Shown: positions 28,214 to 36,523, counted from the first letter of the stretch. The stretch: DNA of 46,356 bases from Mangrovactinospora gilvigrisea (GCF_001879105.1 NZ_MLCF01000042.1:1-46356), one strand, 5' to 3'. Notes: generated from the letters alone by a model not told the origin. Translations and numbers: made by a program.

Positions 28214-28282
28214 CTGCAGGACTCCCTGATGGGTTGTCAGGTATCGGGCCGCGGGCCCGCACCTGTCCTAAGCGCGGATTTC

Positions 28283-28489
28283 TGCGTCACTACGTTATCT
28301 GCGTCAGCCGAGTCTCTGACCTGCACCGTTGCGTGACATGGTTGCCCGGTGCTGCGTCATCCCTGCGTCACGGCCTGCGTCATCGCGTGACGCAGGTGAC
28401 GCACGATGACGCAGCGTCCAACCGTCTGCGTCACGGCCGTAGCCGCAGGCCAGATGCGAATTCCGGCGCCCGGTGACGCAGGTGACGCA
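28283..28489. repeat. Iteron-like array of TGCGTCA / TGACGCA (11 exact copies)
   Basis: Exact copies of the heptamer start at 28283, 28300, 28353, 28364, 28376 and 28427 (TGCGTCA) and at 28388, 28397, 28407, 28474 and 28483 (TGACGCA). A variant TGCGTGA is at 28330. In the middle, three copies in one orientation face three in the other, spaced 9-12 bases, near one helical turn. The array sits between xis and the replication genes. It is a candidate replication origin and Rep-binding site, or an operator region for xis/int. Confidence 0.8.
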
Positions 28490-28603
28490 GGATTCCCTCT
28501 CTTAGGAAAGAGCGAGAGGTGATGTCTGTAGTCGTGCGCGACTCAAGACGAGAATGAGGAGCCGCTTCGCGGCGCTCTCCTCGGGCGGCGCTGCGCGCCG
28601 AAC

Positions 28604-28642
28604 AGCAAGAGGAGCACCCGGGCGCGCGGTGCTCTTCTTGCT
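28604..28642 (-). terminator. Terminator after the replication ATPase gene
   Basis: A 15-bp stem with one G-U pair (28604-28618 with 28628-28642, loop of 9) lies just beyond the stop at 28665 for leftward transcription. It would end the replication operon before the iteron region. Confidence 0.75.
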
Positions 28643-28664
28643 TGTCCGGAGCGGTGAGCGCCGG

Positions 28665-30143
28665 TCAGAAGGCTTCCTGCTGACGCTCGGTCGGTGGCGG
28701 CGCCGGCGGCCGGGCCAGCTCGACGTACCGGGCCGTCCGGGTGCGGCCCCAGTCGACCAGCACGCCCCGGGCCGCCAGGGTGGGTTGGAGCCGCTTGAGC
28801 CGGTCGGAGAGCACCTTGCCGGTGGTGGGCCAGCCCTTGGGCAGTGGACGGCATTCCTCGCCCGCGTAGAGCTTCGTGAGGCCGTGCAACCACTCCGCGG
28901 ACGTCATCCGCTCCGACGCTCCCGGCGCCAGGCTCTCGGCGTGCTGGAGAACGGTCTGCGCCAGTAGGTCGCCCTCGATGACGTCGTCGTTCAGCTCATC
29001 CAGGCACGCCCGGTACGCCATCAGCGCGCCCAGCCCGGTGGCCGCGTCCAACTGGGCGCACAGGTGGGCGAAGTCCGCCATCCGCAGGTCCGTCGGGGTC
29101 TCGGCCTCGGCGGCGCGGACCTTGACCGTCAGGTCCAGAATCGACCCGAGCACGACGGGGAGCACCTCTTCGAACTCCGCCCACAGCTCCGCCTCGGTCC
29201 GCCGGACGGTGGGGCGTTCCAGCCGCAGCGGCAGGAGCCGTTCGGCCAGGTCCGGGCGGATCACGCCGACGTCGATGCCGGTCAGCAGCAGCGGACGGCG
29301 GTAGCGGGAGCGGTGGACGTCCCCGTCGGTGAACAACGCGCGCTTGACGTCCTCGGCGCCGGTGACGATGCAGCACATCGCGTCCGACATGGTCACGCTC
29401 ATGTGCGAGAGGTTGTCCAGGGCGGTGACCCATCCGGCCGCTACTGCGGTGATCAGGGCCTCCTCGTCTTTCGGGGCGCGGCGCAGGTCCCCACTCATGC
29501 CCTCGATGATCCGGGTGAGCATCCGGCCGCCGGTGGACTTGCCCGCGCCCTGCGGGCCGGTCAGGAACGGGGCCGGGACGGGTACCGACGGCCCGAGGCA
29601 GCCCACCAGCCAGGCCACCGCGAGGCACTCGCTCTCCGCCCCGGCGAAGTTGCACAACCTGAGCAGCAGATCGAGGCCCTTGCCGTCGGTGTCCTTCGCC
29701 GGGAGCGGCAGTTCGCCGGTGAGCTGGGTGCGGCGCCAGCAGACTTCCTGCGGGTCGGGGACGGCGAGGTCCCAGCCGTCCGCATGGATGCGGACCGACT
29801 GCCCGTCGGTGCGGCCCAGGTCCAACCAGGTCGCGCCGTCGAAGCCGGGCGCCACCCGGATGTGCACCTGCTGCACCTGCTGACCCATCGCCAACGCCTC
29901 GATCAGGTCCAGCGCTTCCTTCAGCGCGGTCCCGCTGAACGCCCCGTGCCCGTCGGTGAACAGCCCGACCATGAGTTCCTGCCGGTGGCTGCCGGTGGTG
30001 CCCTGGGATCGGATCGGCCGGGCCACCGGGTGGCCGTTGCGCTGGGCGTAGACGGTGCCGTCGGCGGTGCGGAAGTACCGGAAGTGCTCCCGCGCGTAGT
30101 CGGCAATGATCTCGCGCCCGGACGCCTTCTCCTCCTCGGCCAT
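28665..30143 (-). CDS. P-loop ATPase of the AICE replication module (helicase-like)
   Basis: A 492-residue protein from ATG 30143. Its middle has a Walker A GPQGAGKSTGGRML (about residues 195-208), then ITAVAAGWVTALDNLSH with a DN motif in the Walker B position and a likely sensor region LLTGIDVGVIRPDLAERLLPLRL, as in superfamily-3-like or D5-like replication helicases and related ATPases. The C-terminal part contains a winged-helix-like stretch (LPKGWPTTGKVLSDRLKRLQPTLAARGV). It starts two bases after the stop of the prim-pol gene, so the two act as one replication unit. The helicase role is inferred from context. Confidence 0.75.
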   Translation of the reverse strand: MAEEEKASGREIIADYAREHFRYFRTADGTVYAQRNGHPVARPIRSQGTTGSHRQELMVGLFTDGHGAFSGTALKEALDLIEALAMGQQVQQVHIRVAPGFDGATWLDLGRTDGQSVRIHADGWDLAVPDPQEVCWRRTQLTGELPLPAKDTDGKGLDLLLRLCNFAGAESECLAVAWLVGCLGPSVPVPAPFLTGPQGAGKSTGGRMLTRIIEGMSGDLRRAPKDEEALITAVAAGWVTALDNLSHMSVTMSDAMCCIVTGAEDVKRALFTDGDVHRSRYRRPLLLTGIDVGVIRPDLAERLLPLRLERPTVRRTEAELWAEFEEVLPVVLGSILDLTVKVRAAEAETPTDLRMADFAHLCAQLDAATGLGALMAYRACLDELNDDVIEGDLLAQTVLQHAESLAPGASERMTSAEWLHGLTKLYAGEECRPLPKGWPTTGKVLSDRLKRLQPTLAARGVLVDWGRTRTARYVELARPPAPPPTERQQEAF

Positions 30144-30145
30144 GG

Positions 30146-31003
30146 TCACACCCCCAGCCGGGAACGGGCGTTGGTCCACGCATCCGTGCAGTGCCGCGGC
30201 GTCTCGCCCTTGGCCTGCGCGGCGGTGAACAGGCGCGCCACGTGCGCGTCGGTCAGGCAGCCGCACCGGCCGTGCGTGGCCAGCACCGCGAGGAACGTTG
30301 CGTAGACGGTGGCGTGCACGGCACTCCGGGCGGCGGTGATGCGCTGCTCGGCCATGGCGATGCCCCGTTCGAGGTAGACGGGGGTGCGGTGCGGGCACAC
30401 CCCGTTTCCGGACGGCGCGGACACGGTGACCGCCCGGGGCGGCGCGGGGGCCGCCTTGACCGCCAGCTCCCGCACTGCGGTCGGCAGCGCGGCCAGGGTG
30501 CCGGCGCCGGGACCGAGCCACCGCGCGTAGGCCATCGTCGACTTGAGGTCCACGCCGGGCCGGACGGCGTTCACCGACCGCATGGCGCCCCGGTAGAGCC
30601 AGTGCTCCCCGCGCGTGGTCACCACGGTCCGGGTGGCCGGCAGACTCGCGCGAGCCCACGCGACGGCCGCAGCGTCATCGAGGTCCACCACGGTCAAGTC
30701 GGCGCCGCCGGGGTGGTAGGCCACCGCGGCAGCCTGCCGCCAACCCGGCGCCCACTCGGGGGAGCTGAGGACGTCCGGGTCAGTGGTGGCGGCAGCCCAG
30801 CCATGGCACGGCCGCGGGCAGCGGCACGGGCCCGCGCAGAGCATCACCGGCCGCCCGCCGCACGCATTGTCCCGGCAGGCCGGGCAGTTGCCCAACGGCC
30901 GCTTGCCGCGCCCCAGCGGCAGCACCGGTAGCCCGGTTGCCGCGAGCGTGAGCGAGGTATCCAGCAGGGTCCTCATGGCGCGGACGAGGGTGGGATACGT
31001 CAT
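30146..31003 (-). CDS. Primase-polymerase (prim-pol) domain protein of the AICE
   Basis: A 285-residue protein starting at ATG 31003 with AGGAGGT upstream. After LVRAMRTLLDTSLTLAATGLPVLPLGRGKRPLGN comes a Cys-rich insertion (CPACRDNACGG...CAGPCRCPRPC), possibly zinc-binding. Then comes the catalytic LTVVDLDD and later GEHWLYRG, matching the AEP-superfamily bifunctional DNA primase/polymerase fold. Prim-pol proteins are one of the three replication-initiation types known in AICEs. The C-terminus is helical. It is immediately followed by the ATPase gene. Confidence 0.85.
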   Translation of the reverse strand: MTYPTLVRAMRTLLDTSLTLAATGLPVLPLGRGKRPLGNCPACRDNACGGRPVMLCAGPCRCPRPCHGWAAATTDPDVLSSPEWAPGWRQAAAVAYHPGGADLTVVDLDDAAAVAWARASLPATRTVVTTRGEHWLYRGAMRSVNAVRPGVDLKSTMAYARWLGPGAGTLAALPTAVRELAVKAAPAPPRAVTVSAPSGNGVCPHRTPVYLERGIAMAEQRITAARSAVHATVYATFLAVLATHGRCGCLTDAHVARLFTAAQAKGETPRHCTDAWTNARSRLGV

Positions 31004-31086
31004 GCTGGGAGACCTCCTGAGATCTCTTGCAGGGAGCGGGAGGAACGGGCGGGCCGGACTTTGGCGAGGCGGCCCGCCCAACCGCG

Positions 31087-31566
31087 TCAGCGGTGGTTGA
31101 CGGTGCCGGACGCGCGGCCGAACATGCCGCGGCTGTGGATGTGCTGGGTGACGTGCACCGGGCCGGAGCCGGAACGGCGAACCGACCACGCGACGGCGCC
31201 CACGGCGCCCGCGGCCACCAGCGCAACCGCCGCCCACAGGGCGTTGGTGATGGCCAGCAGCCCGGGGACGGCCAGGGACAGGCCGATGCCGGCCGCGCCG
31301 ATGCCGAGTCCGACGGTCGGCGCCAGCAGGGCGGTGGTTTTGGCCCACCGCGGGACCGGCCGCGGCGCCTCGGGAGCGGGCGGCGGGGTGGCCGGGGCGA
31401 GGGTGTAGCCGGTGACGATGCGGCCGTCCGGGAGCTGGACGCTGGCGACGTCCGGCAGACCGGACGGGAGCACCACCGCGGGCGGTGCCGGATCCGGTAT
31501 CGGCGTCGGGCGGACGACGTCCGCGGCCACCGCCGGGTGCTCCGGGAAGAGGTCGTGCGCAGACAT
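31087..31566 (-). CDS. AICE membrane protein, two hydrophobic segments
   Basis: A 159-residue protein. A Pro/Ala-rich N-terminal 75 residues is followed by two adjacent hydrophobic helices (about 78-125: ALLAPTVGLGIGAAGIGL and AITNALWAAVALVAAGAVGAV) and a short basic/His-containing tail (HVTQHIHSRGMFGRASG). Proteins of this shape accompany traB in streptomycete conjugative elements and are thought to help mycelial spread. I do not recognise a specific family. It is followed after 83 bases by the prim-pol gene on the same strand. Confidence 0.7.
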   Translation of the reverse strand: MSAHDLFPEHPAVAADVVRPTPIPDPAPPAVVLPSGLPDVASVQLPDGRIVTGYTLAPATPPPAPEAPRPVPRWAKTTALLAPTVGLGIGAAGIGLSLAVPGLLAITNALWAAVALVAAGAVGAVAWSVRRSGSGPVHVTQHIHSRGMFGRASGTVNHR

Positions 31567-31589
31567 GCGGAATCCCTCCGGGGGTGTGT

Positions 31590-31744
31590 CAGGGAGGCTG
31601 CACCACCCCCTACCGGGGGCGTGCAGACGGGGTTTCCGGGCCTCTGACCTGCACGCCTCCCTGACTCCCTGACCGATCGTCAGTGCAGGTGAGGGGCAGG
31701 AATGCGGGCCAGGGAGGGAGGCAGGGAGTTCTCCCTGCCTCCCT
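31590..31744. repeat. CAGGGAGG-type inverted repeats with a 14-bp near-perfect palindrome
   Basis: CAGGGAGG occurs at 31590 and, inverted, CCTCCCTG at 31656. At 31715-31728 and 31731-31744 AGGGAGGCAGGGAG faces its exact complement with only two bases between. The palindrome lies 14 bases beyond the traB stop. It may end the traB transcript, but the repeated motif and tiny spacer also fit a DNA-binding site, for example a transfer (clt-like) locus. Confidence 0.6.
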
Positions 31745-31757
31745 GTGCCGGCAGCGG

Positions 31758-33872
31758 CTACGCCGGACCGGAAGCGGAATCCTCCGGGGACCGGTTGGCG
31801 AGTGCCCGCGCGAGCCGCTCGCGAGCGATGACCATGCGGCCGTCGGACTTGTAGGGCTCCGCACCGGTGCCCTCCAACACCCGCTTGAGGTTCAGGAAGG
31901 TCCAGGTGTTGTAGAACCCGGAGTCCAGCGTGTTGAGCCGCTTGAGGACGTCCTGCGTCAGCACGCGGGTCGCGGTCCCGACCACGGTGGCGATGTCCGC
32001 GAGCGGGTCGCGCTGCTCGCCGCGGTCCAGCGTGCGGGCGGTGTCGACGCCGTCGCGCAGCGCCTTGGCACGGTCCGCGATCACAGTCGCCTCGTCAGTG
32101 TCGATGTAGTGCGTCCGCACGGTGATCGAGGACTGCCCGGCCGGGATGTCGATGCCGGCCGAGGAGACCACGAGCGTGCCCTTGTCCAGTCCCTGCCGCA
32201 GCAGGTGCGGGGCGGCGCCGCCGTCCACGGCCTTGTCGCCCAGCGCCATCCGGGACTGCGACTCCGACCCCAGCGCGAGCGAGGCGCGGGTGTGGGCGCC
32301 CTCCCGGACCAGCTTGGGCAGGTTCTGATCGGTGGGGTCCTGGGTGCCCTGCCACAGCAGCACGTTGACGGCCCGCCCCTGGTTGTGAATCTTGCGGGCG
32401 GCCATGAAGTACCGGGACGTGGCCTTGGACCCGCCGTAGGGGTTCTTCGCCTCGTCCTTCACCGGGCACATGAACGCCTGCTGCGCCTCGTCCACGATCA
32501 GGATCAGCGGGGGGAAGTCGGTCCCCTCCGGAGACTGCAAGCGGCGCTCCATCTCCGCCACCCCGCGCTCAAGCATCTCGGTGGCCTCGATGCAGTGCTC
32601 ATCGGTGGGCCCCTCGATCAAGACTGCGGCGAGGTTCAGGAACATCCGCCAGTCACCGACCCCCTTGAGGTCCGCGATCCAAAACTCCGCCCGCGGGTCC
32701 ATCGCCAGCCACAGCGCCAGGGCCCGCAGCGCGGCCGTCTTGCCCTGGTTGGACAACCCCGTGATCAGCAGGTGCAGTTGGAACAGGCCCAGCAGCGCCG
32801 CGTCCCCGCGCAGGTCCTGGCCCCACGGCGCCCGGCCCTTGATGTAGTCGGCCCGCAGGGTCTCATCGGTGACCAGCGGAGACCGCCCGATCGGCTCGTC
32901 CAGTGCGCCGGAGTCCGCGATCCACAGCCGCACGGTACGCGGGGCGGGCGGGATGGTGATGAACACCTCGTGCTCGTGCCGGCCGAGGTTCTCCGCCAGC
33001 TTGCGGCGCCGGTTCTGCACCTCGGTCGTGGTCACGCCGGACGGGAGCGTGACGTCCACCTCGACCCCGCACCCGGCAATCTTGATCAGGGAGAGCATCG
33101 CGGCGCCCGCATCCCCCATCTCCTTGATGGCGGTGCGCATCGGGGCGATGCCGAGATCGTGCATGGCCTTGACCACGATGGACGGGGTGATCGGGTCCCC
33201 GCCGGAACGGTCGGCCGCGGGCAGCGTCCAGTTGGGGGCAGCCTGCCGCTTGCGGCCCACCGCCCAGAACCCGGCGAGTGCCAGCAGCGGACCGACAGCC
33301 ATGGCCGGGCCCCACACCACCGTGACGATGACGACGATCCACTTGATCGTTTCGATGGCCAGCATCAGCGGCGCGACCACGTCCGCGACGTGCTTGGTGC
33401 CGATCGCCAGGATGATGCCCAGCAGCAACAGGCCGCCGAAGGTCGCGCCGGTACCGACGAGCAGGCCCCTGGCGAGCGCTTCGGGGGCGTGCAGCAGGTC
33501 CATGCGGCGCTTGTGCCGCATCGCGCGGAAGCGCTGCCCCTGCTCGTCCCACTTCATCGCGGCCTCGTAGTCCCCGGCGACTTCCGCGGCGCGGGCGAGG
33601 CGCTCGTACCGGGCCGGGGTGCGCGACTCCCACGCCCGGCGGGTGGTGATCCGGGCCCCGCCCAGCACGTACATGCCGTTGCGGACCGCGCCGCGGCCCA
33701 CGGCCCGGGTGCGCTCGTGGGTGACGGCCCACGCGATGGCATTGCGCGAGCGGGCCCACCACGGCACCCGGCCCGGGATCACCAGGGCCGGGGCGTCCGG
33801 GGTGGTGGCCGCGGCGTCCGTGGCCGAGGTGGGCGGCTCTTCCTTGAACAGGGGGACGACGTTGTTGCTCAC
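31758..33872 (-). CDS. traB: TraB-like FtsK/SpoIIIE DNA translocase (conjugative transfer)
   Basis: A 704-residue membrane-bound motor that in Streptomyces alone moves double-stranded DNA between mycelia. An N-terminal hydrophilic part is followed by hydrophobic helices at about 135-160 and 168-205. The motor domain has Walker A ITGLSNQGKTAAL and Walker B LILIVDEAQQ. Later come LLWQGTQDPT and LGSESQSRMALGDKAVDGG, typical of the family. The C-terminus should contain a winged helix that reads short repeats at the transfer site (TRVLTQDVLKRLNTLD region). The start is GTG 33872, 13 bases after the upstream stop, inside the transfer operon. Confidence 0.93.
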   Translation of the reverse strand: MSNNVVPLFKEEPPTSATDAAATTPDAPALVIPGRVPWWARSRNAIAWAVTHERTRAVGRGAVRNGMYVLGGARITTRRAWESRTPARYERLARAAEVAGDYEAAMKWDEQGQRFRAMRHKRRMDLLHAPEALARGLLVGTGATFGGLLLLGIILAIGTKHVADVVAPLMLAIETIKWIVVIVTVVWGPAMAVGPLLALAGFWAVGRKRQAAPNWTLPAADRSGGDPITPSIVVKAMHDLGIAPMRTAIKEMGDAGAAMLSLIKIAGCGVEVDVTLPSGVTTTEVQNRRRKLAENLGRHEHEVFITIPPAPRTVRLWIADSGALDEPIGRSPLVTDETLRADYIKGRAPWGQDLRGDAALLGLFQLHLLITGLSNQGKTAALRALALWLAMDPRAEFWIADLKGVGDWRMFLNLAAVLIEGPTDEHCIEATEMLERGVAEMERRLQSPEGTDFPPLILIVDEAQQAFMCPVKDEAKNPYGGSKATSRYFMAARKIHNQGRAVNVLLWQGTQDPTDQNLPKLVREGAHTRASLALGSESQSRMALGDKAVDGGAAPHLLRQGLDKGTLVVSSAGIDIPAGQSSITVRTHYIDTDEATVIADRAKALRDGVDTARTLDRGEQRDPLADIATVVGTATRVLTQDVLKRLNTLDSGFYNTWTFLNLKRVLEGTGAEPYKSDGRMVIARERLARALANRSPEDSASGPA

Positions 33873-33885
33873 GGTGCAGCCTCCT

Positions 33886-34263
33886 TCAGGGGCACGTCGG
33901 ATAAGCGCAGTTCACGCAGGTCCCGAGCGACGTCGGGATGCAGTACGGGGCGACCTGGCCGCACTGCCGGCAGGTGCGGCGGGCGGTCATCGCCTTGGCC
34001 AGCGCGGCGGTGCGGCCCGGGGTCATCGGGCGGACCGGCTTGGCCAGGGCCAGGCGGTAGAGGTAGGCGACGGCCACCCCGGCGCGGCGGCGCCGGGAGC
34101 GGCGCATCACCTGAGCGGCTATCGGCTGTCCTCCCGGCCGTAGCCCGCGGGCCCGAAGCTGACGACGCGTCGCCAGCCCATCCGGGGCGAACTTCCACGG
34201 GTAGGTGGGGACTCCGTAGCGCGCGCCGGAAGGGTCGTAGCAGCGCCCGAACGTCGGCGACAT
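33886..34263 (-). CDS. RRQRL-motif zinc-ribbon protein of the AICE
   Basis: A 125-residue protein. WKFAPDGLATRRQLRARGLRPGGQ is the RRQ(R)L motif seen in many AICE and conjugative-plasmid proteins, followed by a basic stretch (RRSRRRRAG). A C-terminal zinc ribbon has CRQC...C...CVNC...C. The function is unknown; it is probably nucleic-acid or motor associated. Its ATG at 34263 overlaps the TGA of the SpdB-like gene by one base. Confidence 0.8.
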   Translation of the reverse strand: MSPTFGRCYDPSGARYGVPTYPWKFAPDGLATRRQLRARGLRPGGQPIAAQVMRRSRRRRAGVAVAYLYRLALAKPVRPMTPGRTAALAKAMTARRTCRQCGQVAPYCIPTSLGTCVNCAYPTCP

Positions 34264-35114
34264 CAGGCAGCCTCATCCTTGGACGCGTCGTCGGTCCGCT
34301 CGGCGCGAAGGGTGTCGCGCAGGGTTCGGGCCTTGGCCGCGGACGTGTGGACGGCCCGGCGGATGCCCTCGGCAGTCAGCGCGTCGTCCGCCCAACCGGC
34401 CGTCGCGGTCCGCGCCTCGTCCAGCAACTCGTCCGGGGTGCGGGTCGGTCGGGTCGACCGGGCGGCCGCTGGTACCCGACCGGTCGCCCTGCGGACCGGG
34501 GCCGACTGTGCGGCCACGGCCCGGAGCGGAGTCGGCTCGGGCGCGTCTTCGGCGTCCGCGGACGGCTCCGGGGAGTCCAGCGGTGCGGGTTCCTGCGGGA
34601 GCGCGGCCGTGGTCGGCGCGCCCAGGTCAGGCGCCGACCGATCCGGCACGGGAGCCGGTTCGACGGGCGCGGCCGATGCTGGCGCGGGGCGGTGGTGCAG
34701 CACCTTGGCGACCAGATCGGACCCGAAGTAGATCGACCCGACCGGCAGCGAGGTGGCCAGCAGGACGAGCGTCCAGTTGGCCGGGCCCCACGAGGCGAGT
34801 CGACCCCAGTCGACGACGTGGGTGTGCAGGGCCGGGGTCAGCCCGTGGACGTAGTTCAGTCCGAGCGAGGCGGTGGTGTAGGTGCCCAGCACCCGCCGCG
34901 CGGACCGCCGGTCATCGCCGGTGAGCACGAGCGTGGCGACCAGGGCCAGGGCCATCAGGCCGTCGACCACGAAGGGGTACAGCAGGGCCGCGGTCGGGTC
35001 GGCGCCGGTGGCGCGGGCCACGTCCCGAAGTGCGTTCCAGGAGACGCGGAATGCCATCGCGACCACGGTCGCCAGCGCCAGGGTCAGCAGGGCCTTGCCC
35101 TTGATGCGGGTCAT
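34263..35114 (-). CDS. SpdB-like DUF2637 membrane protein
   Basis: A 283-residue protein with four hydrophobic segments in the first 140 residues (TLALATVVAMAFRVSW, LLYPFVVDGLMALALVATLVL, ASLGLNYVHGL region, WTLVLLATSLPVGSIYFGSDL). A Pro/Ala-rich linker then leads to a C-terminal predicted HTH-like segment (TPDELLDEARTATAGWADDALTAEGIRRAV). This is the DUF2637 layout of Spd proteins that help spread conjugative DNA through septa. The start at 35114 overlaps the stop of the Pycsar-effector-like gene. Confidence 0.85.
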   Translation of the reverse strand: MTRIKGKALLTLALATVVAMAFRVSWNALRDVARATGADPTAALLYPFVVDGLMALALVATLVLTGDDRRSARRVLGTYTTASLGLNYVHGLTPALHTHVVDWGRLASWGPANWTLVLLATSLPVGSIYFGSDLVAKVLHHRPAPASAAPVEPAPVPDRSAPDLGAPTTAALPQEPAPLDSPEPSADAEDAPEPTPLRAVAAQSAPVRRATGRVPAAARSTRPTRTPDELLDEARTATAGWADDALTAEGIRRAVHTSAAKARTLRDTLRAERTDDASKDEAA

Positions 35115-35560
35115 GCCGCACCTCCGGCGACGATCAGAGCCGCTGCCGTCAGGAGCAGACCGCCGGCACAGACCAGGTCCACCGCCCGGCGCAGGCGGGC
35201 AAACTTCGCCACGGCGATGCGGGACAGGGCGGCGATGTGCTGGGAGCGCTGGTCGCCCTCCAGAGCGGCGCGGATGTCATGGGCGGTCAAGGTGGCCCAC
35301 AGCGGGAAGCCGACGCGGCCCCCGAGGTTCGGGCGGACCGCCCGCAGCAGCAGCCCGGCCGCGGCAGCCAGCGCTGCCATGCCGGCCGCGCCCGTGCTGA
35401 TGGCGGCGGTGTTCGGGTGGATCCCGGTTGCGACGGTCCACACGCCGGCGAGAACGGCGCCGATGAAGGCCAGCAGCAGCCCGATCTTGTTGTCGGTGCG
35501 GGCGATCTCGGCCTTGACGTCTGCCAACGCGGCAGTCAGGTTCTGATCCCGGGTGCTCAT
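35111..35560 (-). CDS. Pycsar-effector-like (PycTM) membrane protein
   Basis: A 149-residue protein. It begins with a helical segment TAALADVKAEIARTDNKIG running into TM1 (LLLAFIGAVLAGVWTVATG), TM2 (AAGMAALAAAAGLLLRAV), the motif RPNLGG...GFPLWATLTAHDIRAAL, an amphipathic helix (HIAALSRIAVAKFARLRRAV) and TM3 (LVCAGGLLLTAAALIVAG). This matches proteins annotated as Pycsar effectors, which depolarise membranes on binding cyclic pyrimidine nucleotides. No cyclase lies in the window. It sits in the transfer operon, with ATGA overlaps to both neighbours, so a role in transfer is equally possible. Confidence 0.7.
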   Translation of the reverse strand: MSTRDQNLTAALADVKAEIARTDNKIGLLLAFIGAVLAGVWTVATGIHPNTAAISTGAAGMAALAAAAGLLLRAVRPNLGGRVGFPLWATLTAHDIRAALEGDQRSQHIAALSRIAVAKFARLRRAVDLVCAGGLLLTAAALIVAGGAA

Positions 35561-35820
35561 GCTGCACCTCCGACCGGCCCGGCGGCCCGGCGGTTGGCCA
35601 GGTCGCGGCGAGCGGTCAGCGCACGGGCGTTGGCCCGGCGGATGCGCCGGATGTCCAGTTCGGACGGTGCGCGGACCAGCAGCGGCAGCATGGCGTCCAA
35701 GAGCGCGACGTCCGCGAGGATGACGGGCGACTCTGCTTCGATCGCGTCCAGTTCGGCATCCGACGGTCCGTCAACATCGGGAATGGCCAGGTACAGGACG
35801 TTCGTGCCAAGGTTCTGCAT
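35557..35820 (-). CDS. Small AICE protein (DUF6284-like)
   Basis: An 87-residue acidic then basic protein: GPSDAELDAIEAESPVILADVALLDA followed by LVRAPSELDIRRIRRANARALTARRDLAN. Similar small proteins recur at this place in streptomycete AICEs. No function is known. The ATG at 35820 starts the gene. Its TGA overlaps the start of the PycTM-like gene (ATGA), so it is the first or second gene of the leftward transfer operon. Confidence 0.7.
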   Translation of the reverse strand: MQNLGTNVLYLAIPDVDGPSDAELDAIEAESPVILADVALLDAMLPLLVRAPSELDIRRIRRANARALTARRDLANRRAAGPVGGAA

Positions 35821-35854
35821 GGGTCGTGCTCCCTCGTAGTGGGACGGCCCGAAA

Positions 35855-35884
35855 GCGGCCCCGGTGGTGAAGCACCGGGGCCGC
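35855..35884. terminator. 12-bp hairpin between small transfer genes
   Basis: GCGGCCCCGGTG (35855-35866) pairs exactly with CACCGGGGCCGC (35873-35884), loop GTGAAG. It separates the 66-residue gene from the rest of the leftward operon and could attenuate it. Confidence 0.65.
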
Positions 35885-35927
35885 GCAGGCTTTGACGTGG
35901 TGTGCAGGGCGGCGCGATCGTGCGCCG

Positions 35928-36128
35928 TCAGGCCGCAGAGTCCGCGGCGTCACCGGAGTTGGCGAGGCGGGCGGCCTCCAACGTGGCCGCGGCGCTGGCA
36001 AGCGCGGCGTAGACGGCCGCGGCCTTCAGGTCCAACTCGGCTTCCTGCGGGCGGCGGTCCAGGCTCTGTGCCCGCTGCGCGAGCGATTCGGCTTTCCGTG
36101 CCAGCTCCGCGTGCGAAGTGCTCCTCAT
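35928..36128 (-). CDS. Small helical AICE protein (66 residues)
   Basis: From ATG 36128: MRSTSHAELARKAESLAQRA, then an almost wholly helical, Ala-rich sequence with Arg/Glu heptad-like spacing (DLKAAAVYAALASAAATLEAARLAN). It could be a short coiled coil. No family is recognised. It lies just downstream of the repressor-controlled intergenic region and is probably the first gene of the leftward transfer operon. Confidence 0.6.
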   Translation of the reverse strand: MRSTSHAELARKAESLAQRAQSLDRRPQEAELDLKAAAVYAALASAAATLEAARLANSGDAADSAA

Positions 36129-36523
36129 GGGGCGTCCTCCGTGCCCAGGCCCACCGCTGATGCGGCGGGCGTCGTGCCCCGGCCCGGCTCGAACGGGCGG
36201 CGCGCCGGTGGCGTGGCGGGGCGGGGTGGTGCCGGGCGGTGCGGTCGGCTTGGGCTCTCGGCCGCCCGCCCGAGTCCTGAGGAGGTCTCCCTCCGGCTGG
36301 ACGATGAGGTGGTGCACTGCAAGGGGGACCGCGTCCCCACACTCCGGCCGTTGATCGCGGTCGCCGGGCCACCTCGCCAGTCGGGCCGAAGCCCATTGCG
36401 TCCTACCTGGCCTTTAGCGGGATTGCAGCGTCCCCGCCCTCTGCTCCACGGCGCCGGCAGATTCGGCCGAAAACGCGCAGGCCAGGGCAGCCCAACGAAG
36501 GGCCTTCCACCTGCAACATTCTT
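36129..36523. other. Intergenic region upstream of the transfer operon
   Basis: About 400 bases without a supported gene, between the leftward transfer operon and the operators. It should contain the leftward promoter. Open frames in it are low-complexity Pro/Arg/Gly and look non-coding. Confidence 0.45.

Noticed and set aside
28283..28489. CRISPR array interpretation of the TGCGTCA repeats
   Set aside because: Units are only seven bases, occur in both orientations and have irregular short spacers. No cas genes are nearby. Iterons fit better.
31683..35546. Very long plus-strand open frame (1287 codons) opposite traB
   Set aside because: It is a shadow of TraB, the RRQRL, SpdB-like and PycTM-like genes, all of which have motifs and coupled starts on the minus strand.
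35111..35560. Complete Pycsar system
   Set aside because: No nucleotide cyclase gene lies in the window; only an effector-like membrane protein is present.
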